A stretch of DNA of 48,435 bases from Planctomycetia bacterium (GCA_030535245.1 JAUNBJ010000014.1:1-48435); one strand, 5' to 3'; positions 14,196-22,864 are shown, counted from the first letter of the stretch. The notes: generated by a model from the sequence alone, not told the origin. Made by a program: numbers and translations.

Positions 14196-15212
14196 TTACT
14201 CGTTTCCATCACCTTTTAGCCGTTTTTGCATGTCTGTCAAAACTTTCAGGTAGGCCTTTTCGACATCCGACAGATTGTCCGGTAGTCCCTTCCGGTAGGT
14301 ATCATACTCCTGATATGCCTTTTCGACAGCCACTTCGTGGCTTACGGTTCCCGAACCTTCCAAAACACCAAAGCCAAAATTTTGTGTGAACTTATCCAAC
14401 ATTTCGAGCCAGTCACGCATATACATGGGCTGTTGCCTTTCGGCCTTGAGTTCGGCCATATCGAAAAAGACGTTTACCATTCGCCGTAGTGCGAAAAGTT
14501 CTTTTTCTGACATGTAATTTTTGGCGACGGAAACTTCCCTTTTCGCAGGGCGTTTTCCCTTGAAAGTGGTCAGTCCCATAAATGGCAATCCCGCATTCGC
14601 TCTATCAAAGATGATTTCACTGGCGGTGTGGCCGCTGGCCGCGTAGTGCAACTTGTTTTGTACAATCTTAAAGAATTCAAGAGTTTCCGGCATGGACGGA
14701 TTGTAGTCCCGACTGGTCGCAAACAGTTCCAAAACTTGGCGATAGAGAACCTTTTCACTGCTCCGAATGTCGCGGATACGATCCAGAAGTTCCTTCCAAT
14801 ACAGACCGCCCCCCATATTCTTCAGGAATTCGTCATTCATGGCGAAACCCTTCTGAATGTATTCGTGAAGAATTTGCGTTGCCCATTGCCGGAATTGTGT
14901 TCCTCGTGAGGATTTGACACGATACCCTACTGCAATAACGACGTCCAGACTGTAAAAAACGACCGGCTTATCCGAAAAAGCAATTTGCATATTTTGCAAA
15001 TTGCTTTCCACGTCCAGTTCCCCTTCCTCAAAGATGTTTTTAATGTGTCTGGAAATGGTACTTATACTTCGCTCAAAAAGCTGAGCAATTTGAGCTTGGG
15101 GAAGCCACAACGTCGTTCCCTTCATCGTAACGTCAATTTTTATTTTACCGTCATTACTTTGATAAATAATGATCCCGTTGTTTTTGTTGGAATTCATGGG
15201 CGTATCCATCAT
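14196..15212 (-). CDS. rhuM: RhuM family protein
   Basis: 338 residues, full length for RhuM/virulence-type proteins. Family strings are IIIYQSNDGKIKIDV, TLWLPQAQIAQLFERSISTISRHIKNIFEEGEL (an HTH), VIAVGYRVKSSRGTQFRQWA (KilA-N-like), then a C-terminal region with YAASGHTASEIIFDRANA and MGLTTFKGKRPAKREVSVAKNY. The name comes from a Salmonella pathogenicity island gene; biochemical function is unknown, though many copies are carried on prophages and islands. It lies antisense between TerL and the head genes, has its own near-consensus promoter (15255-15283), and is thus a cargo gene expressed in the lysogen. A role in excluding other phages is inference. Confidence 0.9.
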   Translation of the reverse strand: MMDTPMNSNKNNGIIIYQSNDGKIKIDVTMKGTTLWLPQAQIAQLFERSISTISRHIKNIFEEGELDVESNLQNMQIAFSDKPVVFYSLDVVIAVGYRVKSSRGTQFRQWATQILHEYIQKGFAMNDEFLKNMGGGLYWKELLDRIRDIRSSEKVLYRQVLELFATSRDYNPSMPETLEFFKIVQNKLHYAASGHTASEIIFDRANAGLPFMGLTTFKGKRPAKREVSVAKNYMSEKELFALRRMVNVFFDMAELKAERQQPMYMRDWLEMLDKFTQNFGFGVLEGSGTVSHEVAVEKAYQEYDTYRKGLPDNLSDVEKAYLKVLTDMQKRLKGDGNE

Positions 15213-15254
15213 TTTGAGAATATCGTTCCTTCTCGGAACTTCAAAGCAATCTCA

Positions 15255-15283
15255 GTTATACCGTGGGTTCCCCCTAATGTCAA
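15255..15283 (-). promoter_or_regulatory. Minus-strand promoter of rhuM
   Basis: Minus strand: TTGACA (15283-15278), 17-bp spacer, TATAAC (15260-15255), about 43 bp before the start codon. The -35 box is consensus. Confidence 0.75.
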
Positions 15284-15397
15284 GATAGGAAGATTTTTGT
15301 CTCGTAGCCAGGATTTTTGTCCGCATTGCGGACAGAAAGTGCAAAAAATCGTTCTGTCGCTATTGATGGAAAAAGGGGGTGGGGTGATAATGCGTGC

Positions 15398-15616
15398 ATG
15401 AGAACGATACAGGAACGCATTACGGAATTGGAATCGCAGAAAACGGAATTGGAAGCGGCATTATTAAAACCGTCCACCAGTGCGTTTGGCATTTCGCGGA
15501 CATACAACCACACGGCGATGGAGTCACGGTTAGCGGCGATTAACGAGGAGTTATCGGTGTTGTACTCGCGGTTGGACGGCACGGACGGCACGTTTGAGGG
15601 AATCCGGTTATTTTAA
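15398..15616 (+). CDS. gpW-like head-tail joining protein
   Basis: 72 residues, starting at MRTIQERITELESQ; an in-frame ATG at 15317 is less likely. It is mainly two helices joined by a basic Ser/Thr-rich hairpin (FGISRTYNHTAMESRLA). Size, fold pattern and position between TerL and portal match gpW of lambda-like phages, a connector protein. Its stop TAA overlaps the portal ATG by one base (TAATG). Confidence 0.6.
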   Translation: MRTIQERITELESQKTELEAALLKPSTSAFGISRTYNHTAMESRLAAINEELSVLYSRLDGTDGTFEGIRLF

Positions 15617-17277
15617 TGGGCAGACGAAAAAACATGACGAACCGAGGAAAGAAAAAATACTCCTATCCCCAATTGGCAGGAACGGGGCGTCGGCGTGACC
15701 ATGGAAGCGACGTGCAGCCACAGTCGGTATCGCTGGACATGCACAAGCGACGTCGTGCGATGGTGCTTGCCAGGGATCTGTTCAAGGAATGCAACGTCAT
15801 GCGTTGGGCGGTAGATTTTCACTGCCTGAATACAACCTCGTTTGGTTTTCGGCCGATGTCGGACGATCAGGGGTTCAATGCAGCATTGCAGGAATTTTAC
15901 GATTATTTCAACGAGACGTGTGACATTGCGGGACGTTATCGGTTTGAGGAACTTTGGGACGTTTGGGAACATCGTCGCGTTCTGGATGGGGATGTGTTGG
16001 TCGTAATGTTGGACGACGGACGTTTACAGACCATTCAATCGAACTGGATTGTGGAAGATAGTTCGGACGTGAACTGCGTTCAGGGGTTGTATTTGGATCC
16101 GTATGGGAAAACGACGGGGTATCATGTGGAACGGCAGACGACCCGTGGCCAAAGGGTCTGTTATAACATCCCGGCAAAGTATGCCGACTTCATCGCGTAC
16201 TACGATTATGAAGTGGACGCTTACCGAGGCGTGTCGCCGCTTTTATCGTCGCTGACGGGATATCAGGATTTGGATGAAATTTTGGTGGACATGTACTCCA
16301 AAATCAAGCTGGAATCCCGTCTTGGGTTGGCCATAAAATCGAAGAAAAGCGAATTGGGGTATCGTCCGACCGAACTCGCTCAGCCTGCCACAGCGGGGGG
16401 TGGGGAGGTTGTCGGAACGGTGGACGCGAACGGAAACGTCGTCACGGGCCGGCGGCGTCAGCAACTCAAGATGGACGAGATGGTCAACATCCTGCGTCTG
16501 GGGGCGAACGACGAGCTTTCCAATTTTATGCAGACGTCGCCCAGCACGACGTTCCAGCAGTTTTTCCTGATGGCGGTACAGGCCGTGTTGAAGCCGTTGG
16601 GAATCCCGTTGACCATCTATCAGGAGAATCTGAGCAATTATTACTGTAGCCGGGCCGCTTACGGGCTGTATCAGAATTACATTAAAGACATCGTTTACGG
16701 GAATTGGCAGCGGTACACGAAATACTTCCGCTGGCGTCTGGCCGTCGCCGACCGTAATGGGGAATTTAAGCTGCCGCGTGGAATGTTGGCCAGCCAGGTG
16801 CCATTCGCGTTCATGCCGGAAATTCATTCGGTACTGGACGAAGACCGTGAGGCCAAAGGAGATCAAATGCAAATTCGCATGGGGTTCTCCACACCGCAGA
16901 AAATGGCTGCCAAACGAGGGGAATCGTACTATGACAATATTCGCGACACGGCCAAAGCGATTGCCTATGCCACGGAGCATGGTGTTCCGGTAGATGGGCT
17001 GACCGAAACCGGAGGCGATCCGTCTCAACGAATGCTCAATCGGTACAACGCGATTGGGATTGCGATACGAGGTGGATTCCTTACTGCGTCGTCGGAAATT
17101 GAGGCGATGGTGCGGGACGAACTACAGCTACCCCCCATGACGCCGGAAGTGGCCCGGGCGTGGGAAGCCACGGGAAGTGTCCGCCAACCGATTACCCTGA
17201 AAACCGATGAGAGTGCCGCCATTGCCGACGCTCTGGATATTGAGGAACGAAACGATGACACAGCAGAAAACCAATGA
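15616..17277 (+). CDS. Portal protein, lambda gpB family
   Basis: 553 residues. Lambda-type portal features are a basic N-terminus, LARDLFKECNVMRWAVDFH, the GDVLVVMLDDGRLQTIQ strand block, YHVERQTTRGQ, and VSPLLSSLTGYQDLDEILVDMYSKIKLESRL before the crown/stem region, with a tail rich in acidic residues. It forms the dodecameric vertex ring through which DNA passes. It overlaps its upstream neighbour by 1 nt and its downstream neighbour by 23 nt, so translation is coupled. Confidence 0.92.
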   Translation: MGRRKNMTNRGKKKYSYPQLAGTGRRRDHGSDVQPQSVSLDMHKRRRAMVLARDLFKECNVMRWAVDFHCLNTTSFGFRPMSDDQGFNAALQEFYDYFNETCDIAGRYRFEELWDVWEHRRVLDGDVLVVMLDDGRLQTIQSNWIVEDSSDVNCVQGLYLDPYGKTTGYHVERQTTRGQRVCYNIPAKYADFIAYYDYEVDAYRGVSPLLSSLTGYQDLDEILVDMYSKIKLESRLGLAIKSKKSELGYRPTELAQPATAGGGEVVGTVDANGNVVTGRRRQQLKMDEMVNILRLGANDELSNFMQTSPSTTFQQFFLMAVQAVLKPLGIPLTIYQENLSNYYCSRAAYGLYQNYIKDIVYGNWQRYTKYFRWRLAVADRNGEFKLPRGMLASQVPFAFMPEIHSVLDEDREAKGDQMQIRMGFSTPQKMAAKRGESYYDNIRDTAKAIAYATEHGVPVDGLTETGGDPSQRMLNRYNAIGIAIRGGFLTASSEIEAMVRDELQLPPMTPEVARAWEATGSVRQPITLKTDESAAIADALDIEERNDDTAENQ

Positions 17278-18268
17278 TCCCCGACGTTATTCCATGGCGG
17301 CGACCGTGATGTACAGCGGTGTGCAGGAAGTGGACGCGAATCACGGTCTGATTGCCATCAAGGCAAGGGGCCACAAGGTAGTGGAATTTTGGGGAGAGCG
17401 ACAGATTCACGATTTCGCCGGAATGAGCGTTCCGGAACGGATTGTGCTGGATCGAGACCATGATTCCGGGAAAATCCTCGGATACGCCGACAACATCCGG
17501 CTGACGGAGTTCGGGCTGGAAATGGACGGACATTTATTCCGTGACCTTCCCGCAGCGTCCGAGATTTGGCCCGTGTTGAAAAATGGCGTGCCGCAGCAGG
17601 CCAGCATCCTGTTTTCTCCGGAAGCCATTGAGGAGATTCCGGACAAATACACCGTGGAGGTCAACGGACAGACGGAAGATGGTCCGTTAATCGTTTTCCG
17701 CAAATGGAAATTGGACAGCGTGGCCGTGTGTTGCTACGGTGTGGATGACACAACGGGAATTACCCCGATTCAAATGAGTACCCAGTTCGTCGGAAACGGC
17801 GGGAAAGGAACCGAAAAAATGGGCATTTTTGGCAAAAAGAAATACGCCGAAGATACGGAGGAGAAGAAGGACGACCAACAGGGTTGTTCGGAGGGTGGAG
17901 AAGGTGGTGGAGAAAATCCACCGACCGACGAAAAGGACGCGAAGATCGCGACATTGGAACAACAGGTTGCCGAATTGACGGCAAAAATCAACGCGTTGGA
18001 ATCGGCGGGGTCGGGAACTCCCGGCCAAGTCGAAAACTCAGACGACCCGAAGGACGAAGAAACGAAAAAGGAATTTTCCCGAATTCGTGGCGAAATTGGC
18101 GGGCTGAAAGAATCCATTACCAAGGTATCGGAGACGGTCGCCAAGATGTACGCCAACACGCGTATGGGATTCGATCCGATGGAAGGCGTGGAAAAGAAAG
18201 AATACGCGGACGATCGGTCGTACCTGATCGCCCTGGAATCCGCCAAACTTGCTGGCACTCGGCGATAA
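17255..18268 (+). CDS. Prohead protease fused to scaffold domain
   Basis: 337 residues from the ATG at 17255. The N-terminal half is a HK97-type prohead protease: VLDRDHDSGKILGYADNI (catalytic His region), VPQQASILFSPEAIEE (catalytic Ser region), and KLDSVAVCCYGVDDTTG at the end of the fold. The C-terminal part is charged and flexible, with a coiled coil (KIATLEQQVAELTAKINALE) and further helices, as in lambda C/Nu3-type protease-scaffold fusions. It should template capsid assembly and then degrade the scaffold. An internal start (MGIFGKKKY, ATG 17819) could give a scaffold-only product, as for Nu3. Confidence 0.82.
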   Translation: MTQQKTNDPRRYSMAATVMYSGVQEVDANHGLIAIKARGHKVVEFWGERQIHDFAGMSVPERIVLDRDHDSGKILGYADNIRLTEFGLEMDGHLFRDLPAASEIWPVLKNGVPQQASILFSPEAIEEIPDKYTVEVNGQTEDGPLIVFRKWKLDSVAVCCYGVDDTTGITPIQMSTQFVGNGGKGTEKMGIFGKKKYAEDTEEKKDDQQGCSEGGEGGGENPPTDEKDAKIATLEQQVAELTAKINALESAGSGTPGQVENSDDPKDEETKKEFSRIRGEIGGLKESITKVSETVAKMYANTRMGFDPMEGVEKKEYADDRSYLIALESAKLAGTRR

Positions 18269-18301
18269 TCAAGTGGGGGAGACCCCAGAAAGGAAAATGA
18301 A

Positions 18302-19252
18302 ATGGCTGTTGTCACCCTGATGGAAGCCCTTACCGACCGGGAGTGCAAAACCTACACCTCTATGGTGGTAAGTAATCCGCGAGAAATTTTCGACGCCCAT
18401 ACCCAGACCATCGATGAGATGGAATACAAGGTATTGGTGGAAACGAAGTCCGGAGACATTGGTTTTCGGAATGTCAACGGCGTGGCTACGACCACGCTTC
18501 CGGAATTCGACATTCGGCGATTCACGCCCGCCATTGCCAACCCGCACATCGATGTGGACGTGGTGTTGGAGGACATGATGAATTCCAACCCTGGAGCGGC
18601 GGGGCAAATGCTGATGAAGATGAAAGCGTCGGTAATCGACGGCGCATACAGAACGCTTGGAAAACAGTTTTACTATGGCAAGTCCAACAATGCCGACGGT
18701 TATGAAGGGTTGGTGAATATCCTGTCCTGCAAGCGAAACAATGGGGGCAAGACGCCGAGTTGCGATCTGGAATTTTCCGCTGGGGGGACGACCGCGAATA
18801 AGCAGTCGTCCATCTGGTTGATTGCGTGGGGAGAGATGAATGCCAGCGTAATTTATGGTGGTGGTATTGGGGCGAATTTTTCGTGGTCGGAACTGATGCC
18901 GCGATTGGTTCAGACGGCGAACGGCGAAGCAACGCACAAGTGGTCGTATCTGCGGATGTACCCCATGGTGGCGGTGTCGCGTCCGAACTGTATCGCTCGT
19001 ATCTGCAACGTCGAGAGTATCAACGATTCCAAACTTCATCACGTGTTGGCGGAGTGCGAGGAGCAGGGTTTTGTGCCGGATTGCATTTACATGCGGCCAG
19101 CGATATTGGAAACGTTGCGTCAAAGCCGTACGGCCACAACCCCGACCGGTAATCCGGCACCGACTCCCGAAGATGTTGGGGGTATTCCCATCCACACAAC
19201 CATGTCCATCCAGCGCACGGAAGCGGTCGTTTCCGGGCTGACCGCCATTTAA
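18302..19252 (+). CDS. Major capsid protein
   Basis: 316 residues, start with AAAGGAAAA upstream. Position after the protease-scaffold and the overall pattern (N-terminal helix, an extended arm VLVETKSGDIGFRNVNG, spine helix region VDVVLEDMMNSNPGAAGQMLMKMKAS, and a long loop NGGKTPSCDLEFSAGG) fit a HK97-fold capsid protein. A C-terminal GGIPIHTTMSIQRTEAVVSG is typical of the P-domain end. I infer the family from context; sequence motifs in this fold are weak. Confidence 0.85.
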   Translation: MAVVTLMEALTDRECKTYTSMVVSNPREIFDAHTQTIDEMEYKVLVETKSGDIGFRNVNGVATTTLPEFDIRRFTPAIANPHIDVDVVLEDMMNSNPGAAGQMLMKMKASVIDGAYRTLGKQFYYGKSNNADGYEGLVNILSCKRNNGGKTPSCDLEFSAGGTTANKQSSIWLIAWGEMNASVIYGGGIGANFSWSELMPRLVQTANGEATHKWSYLRMYPMVAVSRPNCIARICNVESINDSKLHHVLAECEEQGFVPDCIYMRPAILETLRQSRTATTPTGNPAPTPEDVGGIPIHTTMSIQRTEAVVSGLTAI

Positions 19253-19267
19253 CGAAAGGAGCACATC

Positions 19268-19693
19268 ATGGCCAAATTGAGTTTGAAAGACGAGGCTCTG
19301 AAAAAGACGATTGCTTTACCGTCTGCTGCCAGTAGCAGTGTGACGACCGCCGCATTTCGGCTGAAATCCGGTGAAGATATTGCGGGCGGATTTTACGCGG
19401 AATGCGAACTGGAAATCGACGTTCCGGCGTTATCGGCGACCATTCTTCCCGCTACGGGAAAGATTACGATTGAAGTCCAGACGACCGACACGGACGACGC
19501 GACCGGGTGGGAAGCCGCCGAAACGCTCACGGTCAAAGAGATTGAGGGGGGGACGTCCGGAGGTTCCGACGCTCAGGAGATTCGTTACCGTTTCCCGACC
19601 GGCGTGAAAAAATACGCCCGTGTCAAAGCCTCTACCAACGCCATCGCCACCGATGCCAGCAGCGTTACCATGACCGTCTGGCTCGTTTTTTAA
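19268..19693 (+). CDS. Head decoration-type protein
   Basis: 141 residues, start preceded by AAAGGAG. It is almost entirely beta-strand, Thr/Ala-rich (SATILPATGKITIEVQTTDT), and ends in an SSVTMTVWLVF strand, resembling Ig-like or jelly-roll capsid decoration and tail-associated proteins. It is 15 nt downstream of the capsid gene, the usual place for a decoration protein. Confidence 0.6.
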   Translation: MAKLSLKDEALKKTIALPSAASSSVTTAAFRLKSGEDIAGGFYAECELEIDVPALSATILPATGKITIEVQTTDTDDATGWEAAETLTVKEIEGGTSGGSDAQEIRYRFPTGVKKYARVKASTNAIATDASSVTMTVWLVF

Positions 19694-19712
19694 TACGAAG
19701 GGTGGCCTTATA

Positions 19713-19738
19713 CGGAGGGTGGTCGTCCCCGGCCACCC
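19713..19738. repeat. 26-nt palindromic intergenic repeat, copy 2
   Basis: Exact reverse complement of 10462-10487, located after the decoration gene. Its hairpin GGGTGGTCG-TCCC-CGGCCACCC is not followed by a T-run on the plus strand. A truncated GGGTGGCC copy precedes it at 19700. Confidence 0.7.
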
Positions 19739-19766
19739 ATTACTTAACTTACGAAAGGAACGAACC

Positions 19767-20117
19767 ATGAACGCCATTATCAAAAACATCATCCTCGCGA
19801 ACATCCGGTCGATGATCACGGAACAGCTCACACCAGCAAACGTGAAGAAAGTGTTTGCGTGCACGCTCGAGCAGTTCCGGGCGTGGGCGAAGAACACGGA
19901 TACCAAGCTGGACGATTGGGTCATTGACACGATGGAACCTTACGCATTGTCCGACCAGGCGGCGGAGAGTTTTGTGGCCGGCATCAAGGCGTTGATGTCG
20001 TCGTCGGGGGTGTTGTTTAACGCTCCGCCCAAGGCGAGCCGCCCCGGTGATACGCTCATGCTGGAACTCACCCCCTGTTTTGCCGCGTGGAAGGTGCTTG
20101 AGGAGGCGGACGAATGA
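19767..20117 (+). CDS. Hypothetical phage protein
   Basis: 116 residues from the ATG at 19767 (GAAAGGAACG upstream). Helical, with no recognised domain: NAIIKNIILANIRSMI at the N-terminus, a central LDDWVIDTMEPYALSDQAAESFVAGIKALM. It lies between decoration protein and lysis block, where lambda-like planctomycete phages have not been characterised. Confidence 0.55.
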   Translation: MNAIIKNIILANIRSMITEQLTPANVKKVFACTLEQFRAWAKNTDTKLDDWVIDTMEPYALSDQAAESFVAGIKALMSSSGVLFNAPPKASRPGDTLMLELTPCFAAWKVLEEADE

Positions 20118-20132
20118 ATTACCACATTTTAC

Positions 20133-20756
20133 ATGCCGCTTACAGGGCATTCTGGTATTGCGATCATCTTTGCCGTGTCGTCGTGCTGTTTCGCCGAAAT
20201 TACCGGGCCGGACGTGGTGCCGGCTGGCCGGCTGGCGGTGTTCGAAAGCGATATTGACGGGTCGTTTAACATCCTCCCGCGTGCCGAAGGGTGTTGGGAC
20301 GTGGACAGTGGCGGAAAAAAACTATTTTTCGCAAGCCCAACAGAAAAAGTTTATACGTTGATCCATTGTGGAATAAAAAACGGTAAACCAATTTTGTCAA
20401 CTTTCGAGTTTTCCAACGGTACGCCCAGCCCAGAACCTGATCCCAACCCCAACCCCAACCCAAAGCCAAATCCTGTTCCCAACGGGTTGTCTGATACTCA
20501 AAAAAATATCATCGCCAAAACGATGGATTCGATCGTTGCCGGAATCGACGCTGGAACCATCCGGACACCCCAGGGAGCACGAAGCACTTTTAAAAATATG
20601 ATTTTCCGAAGCACGATGGTTTGTAATGGTGGTGTTTGCACGCTGCCAGCCCCAGTAACAAACGCTATTTCCGAGTGGGAAAAAACAATGGATGTCACAA
20701 CCCTCGACGGTATCAGGGAAGGGTTTGTAGAAATTGCAACGACACTTAAACAATAA
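20133..20756 (+). CDS. Exported phage protein with Pro-Asn linker
   Basis: 207 residues. The first 20 or so (GIAIIFAVSSCCFA) form a signal-like hydrophobic segment with Cys-Cys before Ala, compatible with export or lipidation. A beta-rich domain (about 22-90) follows, then a PDPNPNPNPKPNPVPN linker (about 95-112) and a helical C-terminal domain with two Cys in CNGGVC. Its place ahead of the peptidase suggests a lysis-block or envelope role, possibly spanin-like; this is inference. The start has no good ribosome-binding site. Confidence 0.5.
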   Translation: MPLTGHSGIAIIFAVSSCCFAEITGPDVVPAGRLAVFESDIDGSFNILPRAEGCWDVDSGGKKLFFASPTEKVYTLIHCGIKNGKPILSTFEFSNGTPSPEPDPNPNPNPKPNPVPNGLSDTQKNIIAKTMDSIVAGIDAGTIRTPQGARSTFKNMIFRSTMVCNGGVCTLPAPVTNAISEWEKTMDVTTLDGIREGFVEIATTLKQ

Positions 20757-20770
20757 AGGAAGGTTCGATA

Positions 20771-21706
20771 ATGTATTTTCAGGATGGATATATTCCCGAT
20801 CGCGTCGAAGCGGAATGGGCCATACAGTGTGGACGGACGTCCGATCACGATCGGGTACTGGCTTTGGCAGCTCCCTGGGACGCGGAAAAACTTCCGCCCG
20901 TGGTGGTTTGGGAAAGTTTTAAAACACGATTGATGGATATTGACGGCGGGCCAACTAAAAATTGGTGGGACGGGGTGGACGTTGCAAAGTTGTTCACCGC
21001 CTCCCAGGGGAGTCGGCCCAATTGCGCCGGATTCGCAATGGCGAATGCGTTTTTGGTTCGTTTGTTAATTCAGCGAAAGCAGGAATATTCCGAACAGACC
21101 ATCGAAAAAGTGAATCCCATGGCAACCTGGGTACTTTCCAAGGGAGGAAGTCTTTGGGGTGGTCAAACTATTTCCGCCATTATGGAAGCTGGACGGAACA
21201 TCGGAAATTTCCCCAGCCGTATCGTTGGAGAGTACGACCAGTCCAGTAACTGGCGTCAATGGAAGAATATGACGTCCGAAGCGGAACCGTATCAGGTATG
21301 CTTTTCTATTTACGACGATGATGCGACTCAGGCGGCAACCTATATCATGGAGGCCTGTCGAAAAGGGTACTCGATAGTGATCGGCAACGGTATCGCAGTC
21401 GCCGGAACCAGAAAGGATTCCCGTGGCGTCATGGTCGCCGAACTCGGAGGTTCGTGGAGTCACGCCACGGCGTTTGGCGGCTGGCAAAAGGTGGATGGCG
21501 TGGAATATGTCTTTTGGATCAATAGCCATGGCGATATTTACCCCGCAGACGACGGTACCCCGGATTTTGGTTGTTGGATGGACATGGAGACACTGAACCG
21601 ATTTTGCAGTTCGCGATTCTGCGATTTGGCGTTCGTGCTCTACGCCGAATCCCCTTACGATAATACGATTGTCCCGACGCTGAATCCGGAGGTGTGCTGT
21701 GCGTAA
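20771..21706 (+). CDS. Papain-like cysteine peptidase
   Basis: 311 residues, start preceded by GGAAGG. A papain-fold triad is visible: Gln/Cys in ASQGSRPNCAGFAMANA (C85), His in GGSWSHATAFGGW (H231) and Asn in YVFWINSHGD (N251), spaced as in C1 peptidases. There is no propeptide or signal peptide. Located in the lysis block directly upstream of a holin-like gene (8-nt overlap), it occupies the endolysin slot. Peptidoglycan peptide cleavage or digestion of the proteinaceous cell wall is possible; a structural-protein maturation role is the alternative. Confidence 0.72.
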   Translation: MYFQDGYIPDRVEAEWAIQCGRTSDHDRVLALAAPWDAEKLPPVVVWESFKTRLMDIDGGPTKNWWDGVDVAKLFTASQGSRPNCAGFAMANAFLVRLLIQRKQEYSEQTIEKVNPMATWVLSKGGSLWGGQTISAIMEAGRNIGNFPSRIVGEYDQSSNWRQWKNMTSEAEPYQVCFSIYDDDATQAATYIMEACRKGYSIVIGNGIAVAGTRKDSRGVMVAELGGSWSHATAFGGWQKVDGVEYVFWINSHGDIYPADDGTPDFGCWMDMETLNRFCSSRFCDLAFVLYAESPYDNTIVPTLNPEVCCA

Positions 21707-21977
21707 CTTGGATTGGATTTTTGGAGGAGTGGGGAGTGTCTGCCTCGCTCAAACTACCGTGGATGTCATGACAGGCACAACCCCGCCCTGGTGGGCACAG
21801 TTCGGTGTAGCGATCATTGTCTGCATTGGAGTGATCTACCTGATGATCCGGTATCTGGCCCCTAAGTTGGATAGCATCGAAAAACAGGGCGTCGAAAATG
21901 CCGTCACCATGAAGACCATCGCAGACACCCAAAACCGCATCGTAACACTGTTTAACCAATTGAAAATCAAGGAGTAA
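21699..21977 (+). CDS. Holin-like small membrane protein
   Basis: 92 residues with a GTG start at 21699 (GGAGG upstream), overlapping the peptidase gene by 8 nt. A weak hydrophobic N-terminus is followed by one clear transmembrane helix (WWAQFGVAIIVCIGVIYLMIRYL, about 31-53) and then a charged amphipathic C-terminus (DTQNRIVTLFNQLKIKE). Size, topology and position fit a holin. Confidence 0.6.
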   Translation: MRNLDWIFGGVGSVCLAQTTVDVMTGTTPPWWAQFGVAIIVCIGVIYLMIRYLAPKLDSIEKQGVENAVTMKTIADTQNRIVTLFNQLKIKE

Positions 21978-21982
21978 CGAAA

Positions 21983-22238
21983 ATGGCTGACGTGACAACG
22001 TACAAAGGCATCAGCGTTCATAGCCCAAGCAGGCGGACAGATGGACATGTCCGGCTGGCTCACGACGATTGGGCCGTGGGGCGTGATGTGCCTGGTGGTG
22101 GAGCGGTTGACCAATAACCATGCTCGTGCACTGGCCGACGTCACCAAATCGCTGAAAACGCTCGAAGAAACGGTAGGAATGCTCGCCGTTATCGTGGCCA
22201 AAGTCGAAGGCATGAAACAAGAACAAGAGGAGGAATAA
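21983..22238 (+). CDS. Second small membrane protein, frame uncertain
   Basis: The best ribosome-binding site (AAGGAG) serves the ATG at 21983, which opens a 44-codon ORF (MADVTTYKGISVH...) ending at 22117. The recognisable membrane protein (GWLTTIGPWGVMCLVVERL, then a coiled-coil LADVTKSLKTLEETVGMLAV) is in another frame, with its first ATG at 22041 and stop at 22238. Either 22041 is an internal start without a good site, or one base was lost or gained near 22010 and the two frames were once joined. The hydrophobic helix plus coiled coil resembles holin or holin-antagonist proteins. Confidence 0.5.
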
Positions 22239-22239
22239 C

Positions 22240-22252
22240 ATGGCAAAATCAA
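22240..22252. repeat. 13-nt direct repeat beside toxin-antitoxin module, left
   Basis: ATGGCAAAATCAA occurs here with a GAGGAGGAATAAC ribosome-binding site and again at 22984-22996 as the start of the next structural gene (GAAAGGAATAATCC upstream). The antitoxin stop codon (22249-22251) lies inside this copy. Confidence 0.75.
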
Positions 22253-22590
22253 TCAAGCACCAGTTGTCCAGGCTGAATCCCCAGTGCAGTGGCGATTTTT
22301 TCGAGTGTTTCCCCGTGATTTTTTTCAGCGTTTTCCATTTGCGAGTAGGCACTTTGAGTAATCCCGATGGCGGCAGCCATTTCGGTTTGCGTTTTTCGCA
22401 AATAAAGCCGCCAGGCACGGATTAACGGAACGCCCTCCAGGAGGTGTTTTTCCGCTACGTCAAGCGGAATGGAAACGTTGTCCTTCCTCCTTCGGGCAAT
22501 GGCCAATTGACGCCGCATTTGCTCGTACTCCTCGTAAGGAATGACCGCAAAAAGGGGCTGATCCCCGGATTTAATGATTTGAGCTGGCAT
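22249..22590 (-). CDS. XRE-family antitoxin (HigA-like)
   Basis: 113 residues from the ATG at 22590, which has AAGGAGG upstream; an ATG at 22617 overlaps the toxin end. The N-terminus (AQIIKSGDQPLFAVIPYEEYEQM) resembles Phd/RelB-type antitoxins and the C-terminus is an XRE HTH (about 55-110, TQTEMAAAIGITQSAYSQMEN). It should neutralise the upstream RelE-type toxin and repress the operon. Toxin-first order is as in higBA. Both genes are antisense to the structural operon. Confidence 0.85.
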   Translation of the reverse strand: MPAQIIKSGDQPLFAVIPYEEYEQMRRQLAIARRRKDNVSIPLDVAEKHLLEGVPLIRAWRLYLRKTQTEMAAAIGITQSAYSQMENAEKNHGETLEKIATALGIQPGQLVLD

Positions 22591-22600
22591 AAAAACCTCC

Positions 22601-22864
22601 TTAATAAGTTCGTTCATCCCGTTTTTTAACTTCCCTAATCAAGACCACCCGGAGCGTTCCATCCTCACAAACATCAAACAAAACACGATAATTCCCAACC
22701 CGCATGCGGTAATCATAACCATGGTTCACCAAAGTTTTTACATCCCCCCAGTTTTCCGAATTTTCCAAACGCCGAATCGCTTGAAATATCCGAACTTGAG
22801 TTTCTCTCGGAATTTTTTGAAGTTGTTTCACGGCCTTTTTGGTCAATTCCACTCGATATTGCAT
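22601..22864 (-). CDS. RelE/ParE-type toxin
   Basis: 87 residues, full length for RelE toxins: MQYRVELTKKAVKQLQKIP, a helical RIFQAIRRLE segment, then YDYRMRVGNYRVLFDV and the terminal VVLIREVKKRDERTY. Basic residues of the RNase site (R in YRMR, R in NYRV, R/K at the end) are present. Likely a ribosome-dependent mRNA endonuclease, with prophage stabilisation or phage exclusion as the usual roles. Its stop codon overlaps the antitoxin's upstream region. Confidence 0.88.
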   Translation of the reverse strand: MQYRVELTKKAVKQLQKIPRETQVRIFQAIRRLENSENWGDVKTLVNHGYDYRMRVGNYRVLFDVCEDGTLRVVLIREVKKRDERTY

